Positions 52,797 through 61,860 of a stretch of 64,000 nt of DNA are shown piece after piece. The stretch's first letter is position 1. Each line of letters starts with the position of its first letter. The notes under the pieces are model-generated. The model searched no databases. It was not told the DNA's origin and saw only the letters and a program-made list of their open reading frames with translations. The position numbers were made by a program, and so were the translations under genes. The DNA comes from an uncultured Clostridia bacterium (GTDB lineage Bacteria > Bacillota > Clostridia > Oscillospirales > Acutalibacteraceae): the NCBI GenBank assembly GCA_947623175.1, contig CANQGK010000008.1, positions 1 to 64,000 of the forward strand. The letters run 5' to 3'.

Positions 52797-54983
52797 TTAC
52801 TCCCCTACTATCAAGTAAGCTTTTCCTTCGACCTTTATTTTGCCGCTTTCAAAGCTTTGCTCATTATAATTTACGTATACCGACTTTCCGTTTGAATAGA
52901 CGACCTTAACGACGCCCTCTCGGAGCTTTTCGTGAGAAACAATGGTTTCGTCCGAAAAGTCTGCAAAATCGGCATTATACTTTTTATAGGTATCCGCTAT
53001 TTTCTCGTTCCAGACGGAAAATTCGGACGTGAAAACCTTGTCATACCCGGTTTCGAGTAATTTTCCCGTTTCCTCATAGGTCAGAATAAAGCTCGGAATA
53101 CTGCCCGTTTCGATCCATTCCAAAATACATCTGTCATAATCGTAATGGGTGTTGCCGACGGTGCCCGTATACGGGATATAGCCGTGAATTACCATTTGAT
53201 AGAACGGCACCGATTCCGAGGAGAAGGTATAGCCGCTGTCAGTCTGCGGCAGAGAATGTATGAAATCCGCATAGGGCAGAATATACGCGTTTCCGGTATC
53301 GGCGGACAGCACTATATTATCCTTTTTCGCCCTTTTCATAACCGAAACGTAGGCGTCGATAATTTCCTGCGTGGTGCAGACGTCCTTGTTATTATAATCG
53401 GGAAAAGCGAGCTCGCCGACGGTCAGCAGACTAAGTCCCGCCTTGGGATAATTTTTGCTGAATTTAGTATAAACGTTATCCATAACCCGAACGGCGTTTA
53501 AAATATACTTTTCTCCGGTTTTGTTTACAAAGAAATCGCCGAAATAATTCCTCACCGCGTTATTTCGCGCGTTAAACGAGCCGGTATTCGAATCGGCGAG
53601 TATGGCGTCGACCTCGAGAGAAAGATTTATATTGTTATTTTCACAGTATTTTTGCAGGCTCTTGAGTCCGGAGCTTCCGCCGAGCGCGCCGTCGGCTTTA
53701 ACCGCCGTCGGCAGGGTGTCCCAGCCGCCCTTTGACCAGCCGGAAAGGGTTATATCCGTATTTTTGACGCCGTTATCCGTAAACCACTCGGCTATTTTCT
53801 TTGCCTGCTCAAAGGTAGTCATTTTTTGAAGCGTCGTTCTGAAAATTCCGTTTTTCTGCACTCCGCACAGCAAATTAAGGGAGAGCGGAATATCGCCCTC
53901 GGGATTTTTATCGACTAATATGCCGTTATCCGTAAGATGCTTTCTGTAACGGTTAGCCATACCGCTGTAATTGTTTTTATCCGCCGAAAGCAAATAAAAA
54001 TAACATTTTCTGTCGACCTTTGTCCGCTCGTCGACAAGGGAGGAAATCGACGCCTTGTTAAATTCCGTAGTCGAGTAACTGCGATAATTATAGGTGATAT
54101 ATGCGCGGTACAAATCGGGTATCTGATATCCCGGCATCGCAAGATTTATTTTGGCGTCCGCGCTTCCGTCGGCGATAACCGCCAAAAAGCCGTCCTTTGT
54201 TTGAGCGACGCCGTAAACCGGCAATAACGCTCCGTAAATATTATCGTCGCGGTTTCTCTCAAGCTGGGCATAGGTGACGTCGCTGTTTCCGTATACGGAC
54301 AGCTGGTTAAGCGCGGAGCCGGCGTTATTCGATTTGCCGAATCTCACAAGACTGCCGCTTCCGTCCGGATAAAATATATATCCATTTTCGTCATTGCGGG
54401 AAGCGCCGAAATTTTGAAGTATCGAAAGCGATATAAGCTTGCCGCCCGCTTCGTTTATCTCCTTATCGGGAACATGATAATAAAATCCGTCCCCGTCGAT
54501 ACCGAAAATCAGCTTAAAGCTTAATTTGATTTCTTCGATATTAATATCCATCAGCAGCTGTTCATTTTCGATTTTACAGTCCGCGGTTATATCGGAATTG
54601 CCGCCGTCGTACAGGACGTATTCCTTTACGTTGCCCTCGTCGTCGCAGGCGCTTACGGACAGCAGCTGTGAGGAAACCGAAGGCGTCGGGGATTGCTGGC
54701 GATAATATTCCTCGCAAATTACGTTGGACCATACCTTGCCCGTATCGCTTACGACGTAAATATCCAAGCCCTCGGGATAAAAATACAGTTTAAGGTTTTC
54801 GTTTTCGGCGACGGTCTGCATATCCGAAAATTTCGGAGTGGCTAAAGATATATCCTCAACGGTATCGTCAAACAGGAACTCCGAAATATCAATATCGGAC
54901 GAGTATCCCTCTTGCGCGCTTGCAACGGTAAAAACCGACAAGGCGATAAGGCATGACAATAAAATACACTTGAGTCTTCGCAT
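52797..54983 (-). CDS. Secreted DUF5696-domain protein
   Basis: 728 residues from ATG 54983, behind AGGAGG; the longer frame to 55082 is rejected. A signal peptide (about 1-23) is followed by an all-beta N-terminal part (about 30-270) and a second half that looks like a TIM-barrel (WFTDNGVKNTDITLSGWSKGG; LLTVGELAFPDYNN). DUF5696 proteins accompany sugar ABC transporters in Firmicutes and may be unclassified glycoside hydrolases or binding proteins. The start overlaps the YIP1 stop by 1 base. Confidence 0.8.
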   Translation of the reverse strand: MRRLKCILLSCLIALSVFTVASAQEGYSSDIDISEFLFDDTVEDISLATPKFSDMQTVAENENLKLYFYPEGLDIYVVSDTGKVWSNVICEEYYRQQSPTPSVSSQLLSVSACDDEGNVKEYVLYDGGNSDITADCKIENEQLLMDINIEEIKLSFKLIFGIDGDGFYYHVPDKEINEAGGKLISLSILQNFGASRNDENGYIFYPDGSGSLVRFGKSNNAGSALNQLSVYGNSDVTYAQLERNRDDNIYGALLPVYGVAQTKDGFLAVIADGSADAKINLAMPGYQIPDLYRAYITYNYRSYSTTEFNKASISSLVDERTKVDRKCYFYLLSADKNNYSGMANRYRKHLTDNGILVDKNPEGDIPLSLNLLCGVQKNGIFRTTLQKMTTFEQAKKIAEWFTDNGVKNTDITLSGWSKGGWDTLPTAVKADGALGGSSGLKSLQKYCENNNINLSLEVDAILADSNTGSFNARNNAVRNYFGDFFVNKTGEKYILNAVRVMDNVYTKFSKNYPKAGLSLLTVGELAFPDYNNKDVCTTQEIIDAYVSVMKRAKKDNIVLSADTGNAYILPYADFIHSLPQTDSGYTFSSESVPFYQMVIHGYIPYTGTVGNTHYDYDRCILEWIETGSIPSFILTYEETGKLLETGYDKVFTSEFSVWNEKIADTYKKYNADFADFSDETIVSHEKLREGVVKVVYSNGKSVYVNYNEQSFESGKIKVEGKAYLIVGE

Positions 54984-55606
54984 CAAAAGCCTCCTAACTT
55001 GTACTCGATCTCTTTGAACAGATTGATCACCAAAGAAAACAGCTGTACCGTCAAAGCGTAAATGAGTAACAATACTGCCCACAAAATAACTATCGCGACC
55101 AATGAGAGCAAGGTAATACCCAAAGCTTTTGAAATGGAGTAATCGTTAAGCACGATAAGCGAGGTTATCAAAAGAATTATCATCCACAGTAAGCCGGCGT
55201 ACCGTATAACGCCGAAAAATCCGGCGGCGTCCATACTCATAAGCCTGGAAACCGGAATGGCGATAAGAGTAAATACGGTATAGGGTACGGTACAGTATGC
55301 CGAAACCGTAAATTGCGCGGAAAATGTGCTTTCGCCGTCGATAAGCGCCGTCAAAGCATAACTGCAAACCACCCATGAAAAGAGCGGAACTACGAAAACC
55401 GCCGTTTCCAACAGCAGATTTATACTGTCGTAACTCTTTGTCGCCAGCGGAAAATGAACGGTAAAATTATATAAGTAATCGGATAAAACGGCAAGCAGAT
55501 AAAATATTACCGGTATTCTCAGCTTAAATTTGTTTTCCCGTTTTATAATGTTCATGCAGTCTACCGGATAACAAATAATAAGCAGAATGTTTTTTAAGAC
55601 GTTCAT
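54983..55606 (-). CDS. YIP1-family membrane protein
   Basis: 207 residues with five hydrophobic helices and an early CYPVDCMNIIK motif, typical of bacterial YIP1 proteins. The bacterial function is unknown. It is fixed between the NHL-repeat gene (4-base overlap) and the DUF5696 gene (1-base overlap), so the three products probably form a unit in the envelope. Confidence 0.8.
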   Translation of the reverse strand: MNVLKNILLIICYPVDCMNIIKRENKFKLRIPVIFYLLAVLSDYLYNFTVHFPLATKSYDSINLLLETAVFVVPLFSWVVCSYALTALIDGESTFSAQFTVSAYCTVPYTVFTLIAIPVSRLMSMDAAGFFGVIRYAGLLWMIILLITSLIVLNDYSISKALGITLLSLVAIVILWAVLLLIYALTVQLFSLVINLFKEIEYKLGGF

Positions 55607-57036
55607 CTTTTCGCGCCTCCGGAATAAAAAATATCAAGCAGCTTTTTACCCTTTTTAAACATAATTTTGAGTATCGCGTATATGCCTATCACCAGGGCGG
55701 CAATTGCGGCGATTATCCAACCGAAATATTTTCTTAAGCATTCATGGCGGTATTTTGTAAAGGCCTTCGAATATCCCGCCTTGTCGTTGGCGTCCTTGTA
55801 ATAACCCATAGCCTGCTTGTATTCTTCCTGCTTATAAAGAATATTTCCCATAGCCGAATTTGCCAGCGAGCAGTTGATATTTATATCCAATACGTCGTTC
55901 CATTTTTGCATGGAAGCGTCGTATTTGCCGTCTTCGAAAAGCGTATACGCCTCCAAAATGCTGTTCATATAGCTTGTCGGTTCGAATTTATGTACGGTGC
56001 CGCTCGAAGAGTCGAGCACGTAAATTTCACCCTTGCTGTTAATATCCACGGCGACGGGATTCATAAATTTACCCTTGATACTGCCGATACCGCCGAAGGC
56101 GACTATCATATCGCCCTTGTGGGTATAGGTGTAAACTCTGCCGCTGTGCTTTTCCAGAGCGAAAACCGTACCGTTTTTATCGGCGCAGACGTCGATAAAT
56201 ATCGGATCTCTCGCCCAGGTGGATTTATCCTCTTCTATCCTCTCGCCATAGGAGCCCGAGGGAAAGAGGTTGTCGCCGTCGACGTTGAGTATTCTTATCT
56301 GATCCTTGGTATCGTTGGCAACGGCGTATATAAGCCCGTCGTCGCCTATGTGAAAGGAATTGTAAGTAGACGCCTGACCGGTTACCATCTTATTCTTTTG
56401 GATTTCGCTTCCGAAGGTTCTTATCAAAAATTCCTTTAAGCTGAAGGATATCTTGTTGGCGCCCACAAAGCCTTTAAATTCATTGTTGGCGTCGATCATC
56501 ATAAATTGCTGCGCGTGAACGATATATATAAGCCCCTGTTCGCTTATAGCGATTTTTTCTACGGCAAAATCCGAAATATTCGCCAAAAGCTCGCTGTCCG
56601 GCTTTACGAATTTTTCTATAAGCTTATCGTTTTTGTCAACGTGAACGATCTGTTCGTTGAGGGTGTCCGAGATAAAGATATCCCCGTTATCCGTAACGAA
56701 AACGCTCTTAGGCCCCGAAACGGTGCCGTTGTTGGTATAATCTCTTAAATATTTGCCGCTTGCGTCGAGCATGGCAATACGGTTGTTTTTGGTATCGGCG
56801 ATATAGATGTTATCGGTTTTATCAATAAAAATATCGGATGCGTCGATAAAAGTGCCGCCGTTATCCCCCAAATCGGAGATCACCTGCGTACAGGAATAAC
56901 ATATCGGTGTTTTTATATGTTCACCGTCTTCGAGGACGAGATTCATATCGGGAGTGGCGTATGCCGTGACCGAAAACAGAACGGCTGTTATTATCGATAT
57001 AAATACCGCCATAGTCCTCAATAAAAATTTTTTCAT
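55603..57036 (-). CDS. Secreted NHL-repeat beta-propeller with TPR and C-terminal anchor
   Basis: 477 residues. A signal peptide (about 1-27) is followed by a six-bladed NHL propeller (blade phrases such as DNIYIADTKNNRIAMLDASGK and GEIYVLDSSSGTVHKFEP, about 40-350), a short TPR-like stretch (about 365-430), then one membrane helix (about 443-465) and a basic tail. Topology: outside propeller, inside tail. It could be a glycan sensor or scaffold for the neighbouring transporter; that role is inferred. Confidence 0.82.
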   Translation of the reverse strand: MKKFLLRTMAVFISIITAVLFSVTAYATPDMNLVLEDGEHIKTPICYSCTQVISDLGDNGGTFIDASDIFIDKTDNIYIADTKNNRIAMLDASGKYLRDYTNNGTVSGPKSVFVTDNGDIFISDTLNEQIVHVDKNDKLIEKFVKPDSELLANISDFAVEKIAISEQGLIYIVHAQQFMMIDANNEFKGFVGANKISFSLKEFLIRTFGSEIQKNKMVTGQASTYNSFHIGDDGLIYAVANDTKDQIRILNVDGDNLFPSGSYGERIEEDKSTWARDPIFIDVCADKNGTVFALEKHSGRVYTYTHKGDMIVAFGGIGSIKGKFMNPVAVDINSKGEIYVLDSSSGTVHKFEPTSYMNSILEAYTLFEDGKYDASMQKWNDVLDININCSLANSAMGNILYKQEEYKQAMGYYKDANDKAGYSKAFTKYRHECLRKYFGWIIAAIAALVIGIYAILKIMFKKGKKLLDIFYSGGAKR

Positions 57037-57074
57037 CGCTTTCTCCTTAAGGCAGAAAAAATGTTTCGACCGTA

Positions 57075-57968
57075 CTATTTAATTCCGGAATAGGCCATCG
57101 TCGATAAAACCTTACTTTGCATAATCAAATAAACTATAATTACGGGAAGCGTCATAACAAAGGTCGACGCCGCAACCGAGCCCGCCGTCGTTATCGCCGC
57201 GGCGCCCGTTCCGCCGGAGATCATTTGCACGGCGAGGGGCAGGGTTTTAAGCGTTGCCTTGCTTGTGTATATGAGCGGCCCCAAATAGTCGTTCCAGCTT
57301 GAAATAAAGGAAAAAACTATCAAAGTAGCGCATGCGGGCTTCATCATCGGCATTATTATTTTTGCGTAGATGTAAAATTCGCCCGCCGCGTCTATGCGGG
57401 CGGCTTCAAGGTAAGCGTCCGGGATCTGCTCCATAAATTGCTTCATAAGGAAGAAATTAAAAGCAACCGCCACCTTGGTTATAATAAGCGCCCCGTAGCT
57501 GTTTAAAAGCCCCAATTCCTTTACAACAAGATAGCTCGGTATCTGCGTAACGGAGCCCGGAAACATAAGCGCCGCCAAAATAAAGGCAAATATCACGTTG
57601 CCGCCGCGCGGTCTTTGCTTTACGAGTCCGTATGCGCCGAGAGTCGAGATAAATACCGATATCGTAACCGAAATAACGGTTACAAACAGGCTGTTAAAGA
57701 CGTATCTCAAAAAAGGAACCTCACTGCCGCTTAAAGAGCTCAACAGCGATTTGAAATTGTTAAAGGAAGGCCTGCGCGTAAAGAACGTAGGCGGGAAAAG
57801 ATAAAGCTCGTCGATAGGCTTAAACGCCGTAACGGTAACGTATACGAGCGGCAGTGCCGTAAAGCATACCATCGCAAAAAGAAAAATAAAGCATATAATC
57901 TTCGGAGCGCTCAGTGAAAAGAGATATTTGCCCTTAAAACGAACGCCTCGACCCGATACCATTGCCAA
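57075..57968 (-). CDS. Carbohydrate ABC transporter permease (MalG type)
   Basis: 297 residues with six membrane helices and the EAA loop LEAARIDAAGEFYIYAKIIMP. TTG at 57968 behind GAGGTG, or the ATG two codons later. Partner of the permease at 57989-58888 (20-base gap). Confidence 0.92.
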   Translation of the reverse strand: MAMVSGRGVRFKGKYLFSLSAPKIICFIFLFAMVCFTALPLVYVTVTAFKPIDELYLFPPTFFTRRPSFNNFKSLLSSLSGSEVPFLRYVFNSLFVTVISVTISVFISTLGAYGLVKQRPRGGNVIFAFILAALMFPGSVTQIPSYLVVKELGLLNSYGALIITKVAVAFNFFLMKQFMEQIPDAYLEAARIDAAGEFYIYAKIIMPMMKPACATLIVFSFISSWNDYLGPLIYTSKATLKTLPLAVQMISGGTGAAAITTAGSVAASTFVMTLPVIIVYLIMQSKVLSTMAYSGIK

Positions 57969-57988
57969 AAATAATCACCTCTTTATAA

Positions 57989-58888
57989 TCAGTCGGACGC
58001 CAATACTTTGCGGATTATCGCGCCTACCGAATAGGTTATCGCAAAGAGCACGACGGCGACGCCCGACGCATATCCCATCTCAAATCTCGTGAAAGCGAAA
58101 TCGTAAAGGTGAGCGACAAGCGTATGCGCGCAATAGTCCACACTCGGGAAGCCGCCTACCGAAACGGCGATATCGAACACGCCGAAGGCGGCAACGATGG
58201 AATTTATGGCGCCGAATAACAGCTGGGGCTTCATCTGGGGAAGAATAATATAAACGAGCTCCTGCGTGGCATATCTGATACCGTCTATTCGCGCCGCTTC
58301 GCTTAATTCCTCGGACAGTCCCTGAAAGCCCGCGATAAAGGTCAAAAAGGAGGTGCCCATACCCATCCAGATCGATATGAATATTATAACGCCCAAAACG
58401 TATTTTGTATTAAGCGTCCACTGTATCGGTGAGGATATGACGCCGATATTCATCAAAAGATTGTTTATAAATCCGTAAGAGTCGGAGGAGAAAAAATAGA
58501 GCCATACCGTACTCATGGCGACGCCGCTGCAAATGGAGGGCGCGTAAAAAGCCAACGAAAAGAAATTCCTGAGCTTGCCCATACGGCAGATAAGCCAGGC
58601 AAACAAAAAGGACAGTATATAGGTGACGGGCCCCGATATGCAGGCAAAGGTCAGGGTATTTTTAAGCGCGATAAGGAAAATATCGTCCTCCAAAAACAGA
58701 TATGTATAATTCTCAAAACCGACAAATTTCGGCGTATTAAGCATATCGTAATCGGTAAAGCTTAAAAAGATTGACGCCAATACCGGCAAAATCGTAAACA
58801 GAAAGAACAAAATAAGATAGGGCGCCAGGCACAAATATCCTATTTTTGTATTATGATAACCCGTAGGACCCGATTTTTTTCGTATCAT
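57989..58888 (-). CDS. Carbohydrate ABC transporter permease (MalF type)
   Basis: 299 residues with six membrane helices and the EAA loop EAARIDGIRYATQELVYIILP. It follows the binding-protein gene by 29 bases. With 57075-57968 it forms a second CUT1 channel in the locus. Confidence 0.92.
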   Translation of the reverse strand: MIRKKSGPTGYHNTKIGYLCLAPYLILFFLFTILPVLASIFLSFTDYDMLNTPKFVGFENYTYLFLEDDIFLIALKNTLTFACISGPVTYILSFLFAWLICRMGKLRNFFSLAFYAPSICSGVAMSTVWLYFFSSDSYGFINNLLMNIGVISSPIQWTLNTKYVLGVIIFISIWMGMGTSFLTFIAGFQGLSEELSEAARIDGIRYATQELVYIILPQMKPQLLFGAINSIVAAFGVFDIAVSVGGFPSVDYCAHTLVAHLYDFAFTRFEMGYASGVAVVLFAITYSVGAIIRKVLASD

Positions 58889-58917
58889 ATTTCAATCACC
58901 AAATCAAATCAATTACA

Positions 58918-61836
58918 TTATTCCCCGGCTTTGTTTCTGCGGCGGGCAAGCTCGGAATTTATGGCGTCTACCGCCGTCTCCAAGGACGATCTCGCGTCTT
59001 CGTTCGAAATAGCCGTCTTATTGTAGGCGGTGTTTAAATAACGGTTTGTATAATATCCGCCCAAAACAATCGGAGTAGCCTTAATATTTTCGAAGCTTTG
59101 CTCTATAACCGAGAGATCCTCTTTGTTCCAAGCCATACCGAAAAAGGCGTCCTTGTCGGCGGAGTTCCATCTCGAAGCGGTTCCCATTTCCGCCTCTATG
59201 GTATATCCGAAGCTAAGCTGTATTTCGGTCGACATCCACCATTTTATAAACTGCCAGGACTCCTCGAGCAATAAATCGTCGTTTTTGATAATTACCGCGC
59301 TGGTTTCACTGCCGCCCACACGCGTATAATCGACGCTGCCGTCGGGTTTTACCGTGCCGGGTAGTCTCGCAATTCCCCACCTGCCCGCAATTTCCGGAGC
59401 CGCGGTGGCGATCTGCATATAGGTCGTCATATCCCCGAGCCCTATCGGCATTTCCCCGCTGCGGAAGCGGTTAAAAAAGCTCGCGCTTGTGGGAATGCCG
59501 TATTTGGTAACCAATTCGCAAAGCTCGACAAAAGCGTCGTAAGCCTCGGCGGAATCGAACGCGCTCTTTGTAAGCTCGTCGTTGTACACACTGCCGCCGT
59601 GCTGGAAAAGCAAGGTCTGATAAAGCCCCCAGCCCTCGCTTAAGGGGAGGTAGATTTCCATATTGTTCTGTAAAAGCACGGGAATGGTATTTTTGTAAAT
59701 ATCGTCCCAGGTTTTCGGCACCGACAAAGCGAGATCCGAAAAAATATCCTTGCGATATATCAGAACCGAAAAATTCATAGTCTCCGGTATGCCGTAAACC
59801 TTGTTCTTGTAGGTATTTGGAACGTACATTTCGGCGTAGGTGCGGTTTTTAAGCTCTTCGAAGCCGTCAAGCTCGCTTAAATCGATCAGCACGTTTCGCA
59901 TTGCAAATTCGCCCACCGAGCCTGTGGAAACGCCGAGGCAAACGTCCGGCGCCGTACCTGAGGCAATGGCAAGCATCAAGGTATTGACGGCTCCCGCGTT
60001 AAGCTGACCGGCGGGCACTATGTTCATCTTTACGTTGACGCCGTATTCCGGAGTAAATCCGCCGTCTATCAGCTTCTTTATCGCTTCGCCCCATGCCGTA
60101 CCGCGCGAAACCCATACCTCAACGGTTTTATTCGCGTTGCCGTCGACGATATTTGAAATATTATCGTAGTCCTTTGTAAAGGACAATACGAAGTTTACAA
60201 GCGTCGAGTAAATATTCTGAAATATATTTGAATGTCGGCTCTTAATTTCCTCATCCGGCGCGGCGACGGTTATGTAATCCATATCGAGCGGCGCCTCGTA
60301 AAATTGAGTTATCCAGGTGCTGTACTGCGATACTACGGTATCGAGATCTTTAAGCTTTCTCGGCAGCTTGAAAATATCGCCTTTGATAGCTTCAAGCTGC
60401 TTTATCATATTTTTAAGCTCGTTATATTTTGCGGTGTCCCGCTTTGCGGCGTCCTCGATCATTTCCATAAGCCGCCGCATATTTTCCGAAAGCCCGTCAA
60501 AGGTGTCGATAAGCGAGGGAATTTGCTTTGCCAATTGATAATCGTAATTGTAATCCGGATCCACACCGGTAATTTTTCTTATTTCGAGCAATAAATCGGA
60601 AAGCCTCTGCGAATCCGCATATAAAATATCGATAATCGGATTATATTTTCCCAACAGACTCGTAACGGTAAGGGTATGCTCCCCTTTTTCGAGGTAAATG
60701 AGATAAGGATTACCCTTATCATCCCCCAAAACCTCGGTACGCCAATAGTCGGAATTGTAAAAGCAATACTCTCGAAGCTCCTCGAAGGGCACCTTATCGT
60801 CTATTTCGATCTTTTTATAAGACGGCAGACCGTCGCGATAATTCTGACGGACTCTCGGGGCCAATTTATAATATCCGCTTTCCTCGACTTTAAAGCTGTA
60901 GGTCACGGAATTGCCGCACGCCTTGCCTCCGTCGGCGCCCACTATGTTCATGACGGTATAACCGCGGGATATCGGGGAACAGAGCGGATCCCCGTCGGAA
61001 GCCATTTTATAGGTGCTGTGATTTGAAAAGAATATAGAGTCCTCCGCTTCGAAGGTAATAGACTTTTCGGCGTTTTTAAAGCCTGCCTTATCCCACTCGG
61101 ATTTTACCTTTTCATAGCTTTCGGGAGCATCATAGGTATCGAGGAAAAAGGCGGCGATATACGCCTTCATGCTCAAAAACTCAAACTCAAACTTGTGAAC
61201 TCCCTTTTCGAGATAAACCTGAAACGGCTCGGAATTTTCTCCCGCGCTGTCATAAAGCTCTCTGTCCTGCCAAAGCTCCAGCTGCTTCATAAGCGGAGAT
61301 ACTTCGTCGCCCGCCGTATTTTTGACGGGCTCTCCGTCGGCTTTCCACATTCGCGGCAAAGCGATCGAGCTCGCCTGTTCAAAGGGCGCCTCGCCGTCGA
61401 TCAAAAGTGTTCGGGTGATCTCCGCGGCGGCTGTCGTCTCGGCGAAATATTTAAAGCCGAAGGTATAAAGCCCCGGGGCGGGAACGTTTACGGCACAGGA
61501 GCATTTTTCTATGCTCTCGTCCCAAAGAAACACGTTTTTCTCGCCGTTGTATGAAATAAATTCGGGCTTTGCACCCGCAAAGGAAAAATCGCTTGCGGGC
61601 ACCGCTATACGCTCGGTTATATCGGCGGCGGTATAGCCGCTTTCTTTATACGCCGAAAGCTTTTGCGAAAAATCCTCGGCATCGGGTTGATTAAATACTA
61701 CGGGTTCACCGGGGGAGACAACCATTTCCGCCAGGGTTTCGGCAGACGAAATCAGGGGAGAAACCCTTACCGACGTAAGGAGTATTGCGATCGTTAAAAT
61801 TAAATAGAGTAATTTTTTACAGCGTTTCATATACAT
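58918..61836 (-). CDS. Giant solute-binding protein with N-terminal CBM-like modules
   Basis: 972 residues, about twice the usual length. A signal peptide (about 1-31, no lipobox Cys) is followed by two CBM-like beta-sandwiches (about 35-250 and 255-410), each with a YxxxLEKGEHTLxV or YLEKGVHKFEF signature. A helical, coiled-coil-prone linker follows (about 415-520), and then a full family-1 solute-binding domain (about 560-960; ASGTAPDVCLGVS, GIPETMNFSVLIYRKD). It is probably a binding protein that grips the polymer through its modules. How it is held at the cell without a lipid anchor is not clear. Confidence 0.85.
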   Translation of the reverse strand: MYMKRCKKLLYLILTIAILLTSVRVSPLISSAETLAEMVVSPGEPVVFNQPDAEDFSQKLSAYKESGYTAADITERIAVPASDFSFAGAKPEFISYNGEKNVFLWDESIEKCSCAVNVPAPGLYTFGFKYFAETTAAAEITRTLLIDGEAPFEQASSIALPRMWKADGEPVKNTAGDEVSPLMKQLELWQDRELYDSAGENSEPFQVYLEKGVHKFEFEFLSMKAYIAAFFLDTYDAPESYEKVKSEWDKAGFKNAEKSITFEAEDSIFFSNHSTYKMASDGDPLCSPISRGYTVMNIVGADGGKACGNSVTYSFKVEESGYYKLAPRVRQNYRDGLPSYKKIEIDDKVPFEELREYCFYNSDYWRTEVLGDDKGNPYLIYLEKGEHTLTVTSLLGKYNPIIDILYADSQRLSDLLLEIRKITGVDPDYNYDYQLAKQIPSLIDTFDGLSENMRRLMEMIEDAAKRDTAKYNELKNMIKQLEAIKGDIFKLPRKLKDLDTVVSQYSTWITQFYEAPLDMDYITVAAPDEEIKSRHSNIFQNIYSTLVNFVLSFTKDYDNISNIVDGNANKTVEVWVSRGTAWGEAIKKLIDGGFTPEYGVNVKMNIVPAGQLNAGAVNTLMLAIASGTAPDVCLGVSTGSVGEFAMRNVLIDLSELDGFEELKNRTYAEMYVPNTYKNKVYGIPETMNFSVLIYRKDIFSDLALSVPKTWDDIYKNTIPVLLQNNMEIYLPLSEGWGLYQTLLFQHGGSVYNDELTKSAFDSAEAYDAFVELCELVTKYGIPTSASFFNRFRSGEMPIGLGDMTTYMQIATAAPEIAGRWGIARLPGTVKPDGSVDYTRVGGSETSAVIIKNDDLLLEESWQFIKWWMSTEIQLSFGYTIEAEMGTASRWNSADKDAFFGMAWNKEDLSVIEQSFENIKATPIVLGGYYTNRYLNTAYNKTAISNEDARSSLETAVDAINSELARRRNKAGE

Positions 61837-61860
61837 AGTTGTCTCCTGCGGATCTATCTG

